A stretch of 64,000 bases of DNA from Faecalibacterium sp. I4-3-84 (GTDB lineage Bacteria > Bacillota > Clostridia > Oscillospirales > Ruminococcaceae), in contig NZ_CP094466.1 of assembly GCF_023347255.1 (NCBI RefSeq), positions 2,294,001 through 2,358,000 on the forward strand. The letters run 5' to 3'. Shown here piece after piece: positions 42,530-51,147 of the stretch. A program made the position numbers and the translations under genes. Position 1 is the stretch's first letter. Each line of letters opens with the position of its first letter. The notes beneath the pieces were generated by a model. The model did no database searches, was not told the DNA's origin, and was given only the letters and a program-made list of their open reading frames with translations.

Positions 42530-44454
42530 GAAACGGGATTGAAGCTATGATTACGGACATTACAGCCACTACCGCCGAAGCGGAGGACTACACAGGCGAG
42601 GACGGGCTTTTATACTGCGGCAAGTGCCATACGCCCAAAGAAGCCTATTTTTCAAAAGAAACCGCCCAATGGTTAGGGCATGACCGACACCCGTCAGAGT
42701 GCGACTGCCAGCGGGCAGCCCGTGAAAAACGGGAAGCCGCTGAAAGCCGACAGAAGCACCTTGAAACAGTGGAGGACTTGAAACGCCGGGGCTTTACCGA
42801 CCCTGCTATGCGGAACTGGACATTTGAGCATGACAACGGCAGAAACCCGCAGACCGCAACCGCCCGTTTTTATGTGGAGAGCTGGGAAACCATGCAGGCT
42901 GAAAATATCGGCTACCTGTTCTGGGGCGGCGTGGGGACAGGAAAAAGCTACCTTGCCGCCTGTATCGCCAACGCCCTTATGGAAAAAGAGGTTGCCGTCT
43001 GCATGACAAACTTTGCAACAATCGTCCACAATGAAATCCTGCTCCCGGCAAACGCTCCCCTGGAGTACACAGACCGCAACACCCTCTGGAACGCTGCCGA
43101 AGCTGTTGAGAAGCAATGGAACTCCCAGCTTGCAAGGCGGTGGGTGCTTTCCATTCCCAGAGAGATACCGCCCGACCAGTACGCCGCCCTTGTACGGGAT
43201 TTCTGCCGCCAGCAGTTTGTTTCCAAAGGAATGTGCGTGGATTTTGCCATCCATGACAAAGGGGACGGAAACCCACACGCCCATGTCATGCTGACCATGC
43301 GGGCAATGGATGAGCGTGGGAAATGGCTTCCCAAGAGCCGCAAGGTCTATGAACTTGATAAGAACGGGGAACGAATCAAGCTCCCGTCCGGCAGGTGGAA
43401 AAGCCACAAGGAAGATACGGTTGACTGGAACGACCGCAAATATGGCGAAATCTGGCGGCATGAATGGGAGGTCATCCAAAACCGCTATCTGGAAGCCAAC
43501 AACCGCCCGGAACGAGTAGATCTCCGTTCTTACGAAAGACAGGGGCTTGATATTATCCCTACCGTCCATGAAGGGGCTGCTGTCCGGCAGATGGAAAAGC
43601 GTGGGATTCAGACGAACATCGGCAACCTGAACCGAGAAATCAAAGCCGCCAATAGTTTGATGAAGTCCATCCGGCAGCTTATTAAAAATCTCAAAGGCTG
43701 GATTGCGGAGCTTAGCGAAAAGCGGAATGAACTGCTTGCCCAAAAAGCTGCGGAGGAAGCGGTCTTTCTTCCCAATCTGCTGATGAAGTATATGGAGATA
43801 CGAAAGGCAGAACGGAGCAGCTGGACACGGGCGGGACAAAGCCGGGGGACTTCCAAAGACTTAAAGGCAGTCAGCGAAGCCCTGTCCTATCTCCAGAGAA
43901 AGGGACTTTCCACCGTGGAGGATTTGGAAAACTTTATAGAAACGTCCGGGAAATCTGCCGCCGACTACCGAAAGCAGATGAAGCCAAAGGAAACCCGCAG
44001 CAACGTGATTGACGCTATCCTTGCCGCCCGGACGGACTGTAAGGAATGTAAGCCCGTTTATGAGAAATACCAGAAGATATTTTTCAAGAAAACTAAGGAA
44101 AAATTCAAGCTGGAACACCCGGAGGTTGCCCGGTTTGAGAAAGCCAGTGCCTACCTTGCCAAGCACCCGGACGATAAGGACAGCACGAAAAAGGAGCTTT
44201 TGCAGGAACAGGCGAAGCTTGTGGACGAAATCGCAGACTTGAAAGTACCGTTGACCGAGGTGCAGGAAGATTTGAAGAAGCTGTGGGACATCCGCTACTG
44301 GGTACGGAAAGCCACACCCGGCACAGAGGAAAGCAAAGAGCCGCCCAAGAAGCAGCCCCTCAAAGAAGTCTTGCAGGATAAGGCTGACGAGAAGAGAGCA
44401 CAGAAAAACGCCCCGGCGCAGACGAAACACAAACAACAGGATATGGAGCTTTAA
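42526..44454 (+). CDS. In-frame fusion of DnaC-like loader N-part to MobA/MobL relaxase
   Basis: 642 residues from ATG 42526. Residues 1-~163 are a DnaC-like loader up to just past Walker A (GGVGTGKSYLAACIANAL, then VCMTNFATI). From VHNEILLPANAPLEYTDRN onward it is a MobA/MobL relaxase lacking its first ~60-70 residues: CVDFAIHDKGDGNPHAHVML (HUH motif), later GRWKSHKEDTVDWNDRKYGE and a coiled-coil tail. The loader loses Walker B and the relaxase loses its N-terminus with the likely catalytic tyrosine. Either a deletion scar or a new chimera; the frame is fully open over 1.9 kb. Confidence 0.88.
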   Translation: MRNGIEAMITDITATTAEAEDYTGEDGLLYCGKCHTPKEAYFSKETAQWLGHDRHPSECDCQRAAREKREAAESRQKHLETVEDLKRRGFTDPAMRNWTFEHDNGRNPQTATARFYVESWETMQAENIGYLFWGGVGTGKSYLAACIANALMEKEVAVCMTNFATIVHNEILLPANAPLEYTDRNTLWNAAEAVEKQWNSQLARRWVLSIPREIPPDQYAALVRDFCRQQFVSKGMCVDFAIHDKGDGNPHAHVMLTMRAMDERGKWLPKSRKVYELDKNGERIKLPSGRWKSHKEDTVDWNDRKYGEIWRHEWEVIQNRYLEANNRPERVDLRSYERQGLDIIPTVHEGAAVRQMEKRGIQTNIGNLNREIKAANSLMKSIRQLIKNLKGWIAELSEKRNELLAQKAAEEAVFLPNLLMKYMEIRKAERSSWTRAGQSRGTSKDLKAVSEALSYLQRKGLSTVEDLENFIETSGKSAADYRKQMKPKETRSNVIDAILAARTDCKECKPVYEKYQKIFFKKTKEKFKLEHPEVARFEKASAYLAKHPDDKDSTKKELLQEQAKLVDEIADLKVPLTEVQEDLKKLWDIRYWVRKATPGTEESKEPPKKQPLKEVLQDKADEKRAQKNAPAQTKHKQQDMEL

Positions 44455-44520
44455 CAGGCACTTGCCATTTTCAGATTGAGAATGATAAGTGCCTTTTCTT
44501 TTTTACAAGGAGGAATTGAT

Positions 44521-45165
44521 TTGAATGTATTTGAAGCTGTGAAGCAGTCCGTTACGACAAGACAGGCTGCGGAGCATTACGGAATCCGGGTAAACAGAAA
44601 CGGGATGGTTTGCTGCCCGTTCCACAACGATAAGACCCCCAGCATGAAGCTGGACAAGCGTTTCCACTGCTTCGGATGTGGTGCAGATGGGGATGTGATT
44701 GATTTTGTAGCTGCCCTGTACGGGCTGGGGAAAAAGGAAGCCGCCGCACAGTTGGCGAGTGACTTCGGGCTTGCCTATGAGGACTGGAAGCCACCGGGCA
44801 GGGCAAGGAAGCCCAAGCCCCGGCAGAAATCCCCGGAAGAACAGTTCCGGGAAGCAAAGGCACATTGCTTCCGTGTCCTTGCCGATTATCTACACCTCTT
44901 ACGGGTATGGAAAACCGACTATGCCCCGCACTCCCCGGAGGAAGCGTTTCATCCCCGGTTCGTGGAAGCCTTGCAGAAGCAAGACCATGTGGAATATCTG
45001 CTGGATGTGCTGCTGTTCGGGGAAACAGAGGAAAAAGCGGCTTTGATTACGGAATACGGAAAGGATGTGATACAGCTTGAACAGCGAATGGCAGAGCTTG
45101 CCGCCGCAGACGCAGCAAGAACTAAAAAACACCATGAACGCCATGCAGCCGCCCCAGAGCGTTGA
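44521..45165 (+). CDS. CHC2 zinc-finger primase-like protein
   Basis: 214 residues from TTG 44521 (AGGAGG upstream). CHC2 zinc finger CCPFHNDKTPSM .. FHCFGCGADGDVIDFV near residues 35-70, followed by a helical region. No TOPRIM domain, so probably a DNA-binding primase partner used with the VapE-like ATPase that overlaps its 3' end. Confidence 0.85.
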   Translation: MNVFEAVKQSVTTRQAAEHYGIRVNRNGMVCCPFHNDKTPSMKLDKRFHCFGCGADGDVIDFVAALYGLGKKEAAAQLASDFGLAYEDWKPPGRARKPKPRQKSPEEQFREAKAHCFRVLADYLHLLRVWKTDYAPHSPEEAFHPRFVEALQKQDHVEYLLDVLLFGETEEKAALITEYGKDVIQLEQRMAELAAADAARTKKHHERHAAAPER

Positions 45166-46471
45166 GGAAGTAAAGGCAACTCTGGAAACCACCGAGAAAG
45201 GCGGTGTCCGCCAGAGCATACGGAACTGCCTGACCGTATTCCAGCGTGACCCGGTGCTTGCCGGGGCAATCGCCTATAACATCCTGACCGACCGAAAGGA
45301 CATCATAAAGCCCATCGGTTTTCACAGAGAAAGCACAGCCCTGACCGATACAGACATGAAGTATCTGCTTCTCTATCTGGAGGAAACCTACGGGCTGACC
45401 AGTGAGAAAAAGATTGAAACCGCCATCGGGATTGTGGCGAATGAGAATAAGTACCACCCCATCCGGGATTTTCTGAACAGCCTTGCATGGGACGGGACGG
45501 AGCGCATCCGCTTCTGTCTGCGGCACTTTCTGGGGGCGGATGTGGACGATTACACCTATGAAGCCCTAAAGCTGTTTCTTTTGGGGGCGATTACAAGGGC
45601 ATTTAAGCCCGGAAGCAAGTTTGAAATCATGCTGTGTCTGGTAGGCGGTCAGGGGGCTGGCAAGTCCACCTTCTTCCGTCTGCTGGCAGTCCGGGACGAG
45701 TGGTTTTCCGATGATTTGCGGAAGCTGGACGATGATAACGTGTACCGCAAGCTGCAAGGTCACTGGATAATTGAAATGTCGGAAATGATGGCAACCGCCA
45801 ATGCCAAGAGCATTGAGGAAATCAAGTCTTTTCTAAGCCGACAGAAAGAGGTTTATAAGATACCCTATGAAACCCACCCGGCAGACCGTCCCCGTCAGTG
45901 CGTGTTCGGCGGTACTTCCAACGCCCTTGACTTTCTCCCCCTTGACCGTTCCGGCAACCGCCGATTTATCCCGGTCATGGTGTACCCGGAGCAAGCCGAG
46001 GTTCACATTTTGGAGGACGAAGCCGCTTCCAGAGCCTATATCAGCCAGATGTGGGCGGAAGCAATGGAGATTTACCGAAGCGGCAGGTACAAGCTGTCAT
46101 TCAGCCCAGCCATGCAGCGGTATCTCAAAGAACACCAGCGGGATTTTATGCCGGAGGACACCAAAGCCGGGATGATACAGGCTTACCTTGATAAGTACAC
46201 CGGGGAAACGGTCTGTTCCAAGCAGCTCTACAAGGAAGCCTTAAATCACACCTTTGACGAGCCGAAGCAATGGGAAATCCGGGAAATCAACGAGATAATG
46301 AACCAGTGCATTACCGGGTGGAACTACTTTTCCAATCCAAGAATGTTTGCGGAATATGGCAGACAAAAGGGCTGGGAGCGTGAAATCCCGGCAACGGACA
46401 CCGACAACCCGCCCGAAAAATCTATGGACGGTTTTGTGGAGGTCACGGAGCAGATGGAGCTTCCATTCTGA
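45077..46471 (+). CDS. VapE-family P-loop ATPase
   Basis: 464 residues from TTG 45077, or 445 from ATG 45134. Walker A VGGQGAGKSTFFRLL near residue 205, VYRKLQGHWIIEMSEM (Walker B region), SGNRRFIPVMVYP, all features of VapE/D5-like superfamily 3 helicases that initiate replication of mobile elements. The 89-base overlap with the primase is typical of such pairs. Confidence 0.85.
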   Translation: MNSEWQSLPPQTQQELKNTMNAMQPPQSVEEVKATLETTEKGGVRQSIRNCLTVFQRDPVLAGAIAYNILTDRKDIIKPIGFHRESTALTDTDMKYLLLYLEETYGLTSEKKIETAIGIVANENKYHPIRDFLNSLAWDGTERIRFCLRHFLGADVDDYTYEALKLFLLGAITRAFKPGSKFEIMLCLVGGQGAGKSTFFRLLAVRDEWFSDDLRKLDDDNVYRKLQGHWIIEMSEMMATANAKSIEEIKSFLSRQKEVYKIPYETHPADRPRQCVFGGTSNALDFLPLDRSGNRRFIPVMVYPEQAEVHILEDEAASRAYISQMWAEAMEIYRSGRYKLSFSPAMQRYLKEHQRDFMPEDTKAGMIQAYLDKYTGETVCSKQLYKEALNHTFDEPKQWEIREINEIMNQCITGWNYFSNPRMFAEYGRQKGWEREIPATDTDNPPEKSMDGFVEVTEQMELPF

Positions 46472-46480
46472 AAATGACAG

Positions 46481-46671
46481 CCCGTTGCCGACTTCGTTGC
46501 TATCCCGTTGCCGAGCCGGTTGCCGGGGAAAAACCCATAACTGCGGGCTTTTCTCCCCTATGACAACCAAAACAACAGAAAAATAAAAGAAAAGTATAAA
46601 TAGTAACCACCGCCAGATTGAGATTGTTTGCAAGGTCTTTTGAAGCCCGTTGCCGGACTTCGTTGCCGACA
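46481..46671 (+). repeat. CCCGTTGCCG repeats
   Basis: CCCGTTGCCGACTTCGTTGC at 46481 and CCCGTTGCCGGACTTCGTTGC near 46646, with CCCGTTGCCG and GGTTGCCGGGG copies between, in a noncoding gap before the recombinase genes. Confidence 0.5.
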
Positions 46672-46712
46672 CCCTCTGTCTGGCTATTTTCATGTATGGA
46701 GGATAACTGCCT

Positions 46713-46910
46713 ATGGCAAAAAACAAAACAGAGATTCATGTGACCACTGTATTTGACGGGGAGCTGGACGCCACCGATGTGTTCGTCAGCCTGATTTCCC
46801 AGAAATACGGCAAGTCAAATACAAAAGAATATCTTGCTAAAAAGAAAGAATTGAAGTATAATGAAGATGAGGTTCAAAAGAGCCGGATACCGTCTGGATT
46901 GTGTGGGTAA
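46713..46910 (+). CDS. Small transposon-encoded protein upstream of recombinase
   Basis: 65 residues: KTEIHVTTVFDGELDATDVF and LISQKYGKS; a conserved small ORF found before large serine recombinases in Tn4451-like elements. Ends one base before the recombinase start. Function unknown, perhaps a directionality factor. Confidence 0.7.
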   Translation: MAKNKTEIHVTTVFDGELDATDVFVSLISQKYGKSNTKEYLAKKKELKYNEDEVQKSRIPSGLCG

Positions 46911-48581
46911 ATGGCTATGATGAACGAAATGGAATACAGAACAATCGGTTCGGCACTTGCCGGGGGCTATCGTGCAGCGGTCTATTGCAGACTGTCAAAG
47001 GACGATGACCTGCAAGGCGAAAGTGCCAGTATCGCAAACCAGCGTGATATGCTGGAAAAATACTGCGAAAAGCAGGGATGGGAGGTTGTGGCAGTCTATC
47101 AGGACGATGGCTTCACAGGTCTTAATATGGAGCGTCCTGATTTACAGAGAATGTTGAGATCCATTGAGCGCAGGCAAATCAACCTTGTTATCACGAAAGA
47201 CCTCAGCCGACTGGGGCGTAACTATCTGCAAACCGGGCATTTGATTGAGGACTTTTTCCCAAGAAACGGGGTGCGCTATATCGCCATGAATGACGGTATC
47301 GACACCTTACGGGATAACAACGACATTGCCCCGTTCAAGAATATCCTGAACGAGATGTACAGCAAGGATATTTCCAAGAAAGTCCATTCCTCTTATCTTC
47401 TGAAAGCGCAGAAAGGACAGTTTACCGGGTGTCTTGCCCCGTTTGGGTATCGGAAAGACCCGGAGGACAAAAACCATCTGCTCATTGACGAGGAAACCGC
47501 CCCGATTGTGCGGCTGATTTTCGGATATGCCCTAAACGGTCATGGTCCGAACTATATCCGCAGACGGCTGGAGGAAGAAAAAATCCCCTGCCCCACATGG
47601 TGGAACCGGGAACGGGGGCTTCGCAATACCCGCACCAAATGGGAAAAGAAAGACCCGGAAAACGGGCGGTATATGTGGGACTTCTCCGTTATCAAAGACC
47701 TTTTGATGAATCCCGTCTACACCGGGGCGATTGCTTCCCAGAAAAAAGACTACCGCTTCAAAATCGGCACGATTGGGGAAAAGAAACCGGAGGACTGGGT
47801 TGTGGTTGAGGGACAGCACGAACCGCTGATTGACCGCATGAGCTTTGATATTGTGCAGAACAAGCTGAAATCCCGCCAGCGTCCGGGGCAGACCAATGAA
47901 ATCAGCCTGTTTGCCGGACTGATAAAATGCGGCGAGTGTGGGAAGTCGCTGACGATACGCTACACAAACGCAAAACATCCCCAGCGGATTTACTCCTGCA
48001 AGACCTACAATGCCTTTGGAAAGAACCACTGCACCCAGCACCGGATTGACTATGACACCCTTTACAGCCATGTGCTGCGGAAAATCCGGGAATGTGCCAG
48101 AGCTGCCCTGATGGACGGGGAAGCGGTTGCTGACCGCCTGACCAATACCTGTGAAGCCGAGCAGCGGGAACAGCGGGAAGCAATGGAACGCTCCCTTACA
48201 AGGGACGAGGAACGGATTGAGGTTCTGGACAAAATGGTCATGCGGCTTTATGAGGATATGATTGCAGGGCGTATCAGTGAGCAGAATTTCAACACCATGC
48301 TGGAAAAGACACAGACCGAGCAGACGGAGCTTAAAACAAAAGTGTCCGAGGGCAGAAAGCGGCTGTCCGATGAAGTCCAGCTTGCCAATGACGCAAAACA
48401 ATGGGTGGAAGCCATTCAGGAATACGCCAACATCACAGAGCTGGACGCAGCCACCCTCAACCGCTTAATCAAAGAAATCGTCGTGCATGAGCGCATTGAC
48501 GAAGATAAAACAAGACACATTTCTATCGAAATTCATTTTAATCTCAAACCCATCCCGGAGGTGGAACAGGTCACTGCCTGA
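46911..48581 (+). CDS. Large serine recombinase (TnpX/TndX-like)
   Basis: 556 residues, intact. Resolvase domain AAVYCRLSKDDDLQGES with catalytic Ser near residue 30 and ITKDLSRLGRNYLQTG; recombinase domain APFGYRKDPEDKNHL; zinc ribbon CGECGKSLTIRYTN .. CKTYNAFGKNHCTQHRI; coiled coil and a final IKEIVVHERIDEDKTRHISI. It should excise and insert B2 through a circular form. Lies at the right end of B2. Confidence 0.95.
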   Translation: MAMMNEMEYRTIGSALAGGYRAAVYCRLSKDDDLQGESASIANQRDMLEKYCEKQGWEVVAVYQDDGFTGLNMERPDLQRMLRSIERRQINLVITKDLSRLGRNYLQTGHLIEDFFPRNGVRYIAMNDGIDTLRDNNDIAPFKNILNEMYSKDISKKVHSSYLLKAQKGQFTGCLAPFGYRKDPEDKNHLLIDEETAPIVRLIFGYALNGHGPNYIRRRLEEEKIPCPTWWNRERGLRNTRTKWEKKDPENGRYMWDFSVIKDLLMNPVYTGAIASQKKDYRFKIGTIGEKKPEDWVVVEGQHEPLIDRMSFDIVQNKLKSRQRPGQTNEISLFAGLIKCGECGKSLTIRYTNAKHPQRIYSCKTYNAFGKNHCTQHRIDYDTLYSHVLRKIRECARAALMDGEAVADRLTNTCEAEQREQREAMERSLTRDEERIEVLDKMVMRLYEDMIAGRISEQNFNTMLEKTQTEQTELKTKVSEGRKRLSDEVQLANDAKQWVEAIQEYANITELDAATLNRLIKEIVVHERIDEDKTRHISIEIHFNLKPIPEVEQVTA

Positions 48582-48633
48582 CCTGTCCCGCCGGGACGGT
48601 TCTCTTAAAAAATACCATATAGATTTTTTGTAC

Positions 48634-48702
48634 GCCGCCGCCCGCCATCGAGCAGAGTTTTACACCTAATTGGGGATAAAACAGCTCATGGCGGGCGGCG
48701 GC
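48634..48702. repeat. 15-bp inverted repeat across the B2/maff2 junction
   Basis: GCCGCCGCCCGCCAT (48634-48648, inside B2) is the exact complement of ATGGCGGGCGGCGGC (48688-48702, inside maff2). Confidence 0.7.
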
Positions 48703-48753
48703 ATCATCGTCATTGGCACCACACTGATCCCTCTGCTGTCTGGCCTGTTTTAA
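48676..48753 (+). pseudogene. Maff2-like membrane protein, 3' part
   Basis: IKQLMAGGGIIVIGTTLIPL then LSGLF and stop; continues the gene begun at 36963 after removal of B2. Confidence 0.88.
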
Positions 48754-48764
48754 GGTAGGCGCTT

Positions 48765-49631
48765 ATGGATTTTCTCACCGACTGGCTCACAAACTGGCTC
48801 AAAGAGCTTCTGATTGGCGGGATCATGGGAAACCTCGAAGGGCTTTTTGATACCGTCAATGCCAAAGTCGGAGAGATTGCGGCACAGGTAGGGACTACCC
48901 CGGCGGCGTGGCACGCCGGGGTTTTCTCCCTGATCCGACAGCTTTCCGAAACGGTGATCCTGCCGATTGCCGGAATGGTGCTGACCTTTGTTGCCACTTA
49001 TGAGCTCATACAGATGCTTTTGGAAAAGAACAATATGCACGAGGTTGACGTTGCGAACCTTTATAAATGGATGTTCAAAACGGCCTGTGCAATCCTGATC
49101 CTGTCAAATACATTCAATATCGTCATGGCCGTGTTCGATGTGTCGCAGAGCGTTATCGCGCAGGCAGGCGGGCTGATTCAAGGCTCTACCGATGTTTCGG
49201 CGGATATGCTTGCCGAACTGGAAACCTCGCTGGAGGCGATGGACTTGGGGCCACTTTTGGGGCTGTGGCTGCAGTCTGCGCTCATTGGCTTCACGATGAA
49301 GGCGATGGGAATTATCATTTTCGTTTTGGTGTATGGCAGGATGCTGGAAATCTATCTGCTGACCAGTCTGGCCCCCATCCCCGTTGCCACGCTTTCCAAC
49401 CGGGAGCTTGGCGGCACCGGGCAGAACTACATCAAGTCCTTGTTTGCCGTGGGCTTTCAAGGGCTGCTGATCCTTGTATGTGTTGCAATTTACGCAGTGC
49501 TCATTCAAGGCATCGCAACAAGCGGCGATCCCATCGGGGCAATTTGGGGAACTGTGGGCTACACGGTTTTGCTTTGCTTCATGCTCTTTAAGACCGGGAG
49601 CATTGCCCAGCGTATCTTCGGCGCTCATTAA
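48765..49631 (+). CDS. VirB6/TrbL-like conjugation membrane protein
   Basis: 288 residues with about six membrane segments (VILPIAGMVLTFVATYELI, ACAILILSNTFNIVMAVF, LIGFTMKAMGIIIFVLVYG, GLLILVCVAIYAVLI, YTVLLCFMLFKTG). Position after maff2 and before prgI/virB4 is the usual place of the channel protein in these elements. Starts 11 bases after the maff2 stop. Confidence 0.85.
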   Translation: MDFLTDWLTNWLKELLIGGIMGNLEGLFDTVNAKVGEIAAQVGTTPAAWHAGVFSLIRQLSETVILPIAGMVLTFVATYELIQMLLEKNNMHEVDVANLYKWMFKTACAILILSNTFNIVMAVFDVSQSVIAQAGGLIQGSTDVSADMLAELETSLEAMDLGPLLGLWLQSALIGFTMKAMGIIIFVLVYGRMLEIYLLTSLAPIPVATLSNRELGGTGQNYIKSLFAVGFQGLLILVCVAIYAVLIQGIATSGDPIGAIWGTVGYTVLLCFMLFKTGSIAQRIFGAH

Positions 49632-49646
49632 CAGGAGGTGGTACTT

Positions 49647-50378
49647 ATGCCGAGAAGATACGGGGCAGACGGAACGCGCTTATGGAATGGAAAAACGCCA
49701 GAGGAGTTTACTGAGGCGGACGCTTACCGCTTTATGGTGGAAACAGAGGCCGTCCTGCAAAGGAAAGAGCTGATGGACGATCCCGCCCAGCCTGCTCCGG
49801 CAAGCGGAAAGGAGGAATTTTATCTGAGTAAGAAGGACGATGTATTGCTGACCCCGGAGCAGATTGCTGCGGAGGAGCGGCGCTGGCTGTTTGATGCCCC
49901 CATCGCGGAGCTTGCAGAAGTCAAGGGTGTTAGCATTGACGAGGCGGTAAAAATGCGGACGGATGCCGTCTTGCAAGAGGCGGTTGTTCCGATCTCGGTG
50001 TCTGTCCGCCCGATTGAGCCGCAGGGTAAACTGATCGGCTTCGCCAGCGTCAACTTTGGTGGTGTGGTCATCGACGATTTTAAGGTCGTGGACGGGAAAA
50101 ACGGGATTTTCCTCGGTGCTCCCTCTAAACCCGATCCTGCCAGCCGGACGGGATACCGAGCTACGGTTCGGATTCCTGACCGCGCCACGCAAGAGCGGAT
50201 TAACGCGGCTGGTATGGAAGCGTATCACGCGGCGGTGGAACAGCTTGTTGCACGGGCCCAGGCGGTACGGCCTGCCCCGATCAAGGAGCAGATGGCCGAG
50301 GCCGCAAAACAGGCGGGAAAAGAAAATGCCGCCCGGCCTGCGCCTGCCAAGGCAAAGGAGGCCCGCAATGACCGATAG
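49647..50378 (+). CDS. SpoVG-domain protein of conjugative element
   Basis: 243 residues from ATG 49647 (AGGAGG upstream). Central segment (about 115-185) VPISVSVRPIEPQGKLIGFA with VVIDDFKVVDGKNGIFLGAP is a SpoVG nucleic-acid-binding fold. N- and C-terminal parts are element-specific (C-terminal PIKEQMAEAAKQAG repeats in the gene at 58830). Might regulate transfer genes. A palindrome starts 5 bases after its stop. Confidence 0.8.
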   Translation: MPRRYGADGTRLWNGKTPEEFTEADAYRFMVETEAVLQRKELMDDPAQPAPASGKEEFYLSKKDDVLLTPEQIAAEERRWLFDAPIAELAEVKGVSIDEAVKMRTDAVLQEAVVPISVSVRPIEPQGKLIGFASVNFGGVVIDDFKVVDGKNGIFLGAPSKPDPASRTGYRATVRIPDRATQERINAAGMEAYHAAVEQLVARAQAVRPAPIKEQMAEAAKQAGKENAARPAPAKAKEARNDR

Positions 50379-51147
50379 CCGCACTTTGGGACAAAGTGTC
50401 CCGAAGGAGGGCTTGTTTCTCATGGATGGCATTGAGGGCCTGCGCTCCCTGCCGAAGCATAGCGTGGATATGCTGCTGACCGATCCGCCCTACGGCACAA
50501 CCCGGAATTATTGGGATGTGCCCCTGCCGCTCCCGGAGCTGTGGGAGGCGGTGAAATGGGCGGTCAAGCCGAATGGCGCGGTGCTGTTCTTCGCACAGTG
50601 CCCCTTTGACAAGGTGCTGGGCGCATCCAACCTCGCCATGCTCCGCTATGAGTGGATTTGGTACAAGGAGCGCGGAACAGGCTTTCTCAATGCAAACCGG
50701 GCTCCGCTGAAAAAGTCTGAGAATATCTTGGTGTTTTATCAGAAGGCCCCTGTCTACAATCCACAGTTTACTTACGGCAAGCCATATACCCGTGTTCATT
50801 CCCGAAGCGGTACAAGCTCCAACTATGGGAAATTTGAACGGCAGGGATCGGAGTCCAACGATGGCCGCCGCTATCCCGGAAATGTACTATTTGTGCCTAC
50901 GGTGTCCGGCGGCATCCACCCCACGCAGAAGCCCGTGGAGCTCTGCGAGTATCTGATCCGCACCTATACCCACCCCGGAGAACTGGTCGCGGACATTTGC
51001 GTTGGCTCCGGCACAACCGCGATTGCAGCCATCAACACAGAACGCCGCTTTGTATGCTTTGAAACGGCCCCGTCCTTTTATGCCGCCGCCAGTGAGCGCA
51101 TCCGTGCGGCGCAGGCAGTAAAAAGCTCCGGCGAGAAAGGAGTGTAA
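50368..51147 (+). CDS. DNA methyltransferase (N6-adenine/N4-cytosine type)
   Basis: 259 residues from ATG 50368; ATG 50422 with AAGGAGG is an alternative. LLTDPPYGTTRN (catalytic DPPY) precedes VADICVGSGTTAIAA (SAM site), the order of beta-class enzymes. Codons 6-13 consist of the 23-bp palindrome (TLGQSVPK), so the native start may be 50422 and the extra part dispensable. No restriction enzyme adjacent: probably protects incoming element DNA. Confidence 0.85.
   Translation: MTDSRTLGQSVPKEGLFLMDGIEGLRSLPKHSVDMLLTDPPYGTTRNYWDVPLPLPELWEAVKWAVKPNGAVLFFAQCPFDKVLGASNLAMLRYEWIWYKERGTGFLNANRAPLKKSENILVFYQKAPVYNPQFTYGKPYTRVHSRSGTSSNYGKFERQGSESNDGRRYPGNVLFVPTVSGGIHPTQKPVELCEYLIRTYTHPGELVADICVGSGTTAIAAINTERRFVCFETAPSFYAAASERIRAAQAVKSSGEKGV
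50384..50406. repeat. 23-bp palindrome, copy 4
   Basis: CTTTGGGACA-aag-TGTCCCGAAG, between the SpoVG-like stop and the methyltransferase ribosome site. Confidence 0.9.

Larger units (their letters stand above)
37088..48675. mobile_element. Inserted element B2 (mosaic IME with serine recombinase)
   Basis: About 11.6 kb inserted in maff2. Left part: PadR/DUF2812, oriT-like region, mobC, relaxase, replisome organizer, start of dnaC. Right part from 43015: relaxase remainder, primase, VapE-like ATPase, small protein and an intact large serine recombinase at the right end. The two parts meet in the DnaC-relaxase fusion ORF, so B2 derives from at least two elements. Exact ends are not set to the base. 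Confidence 0.8.
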
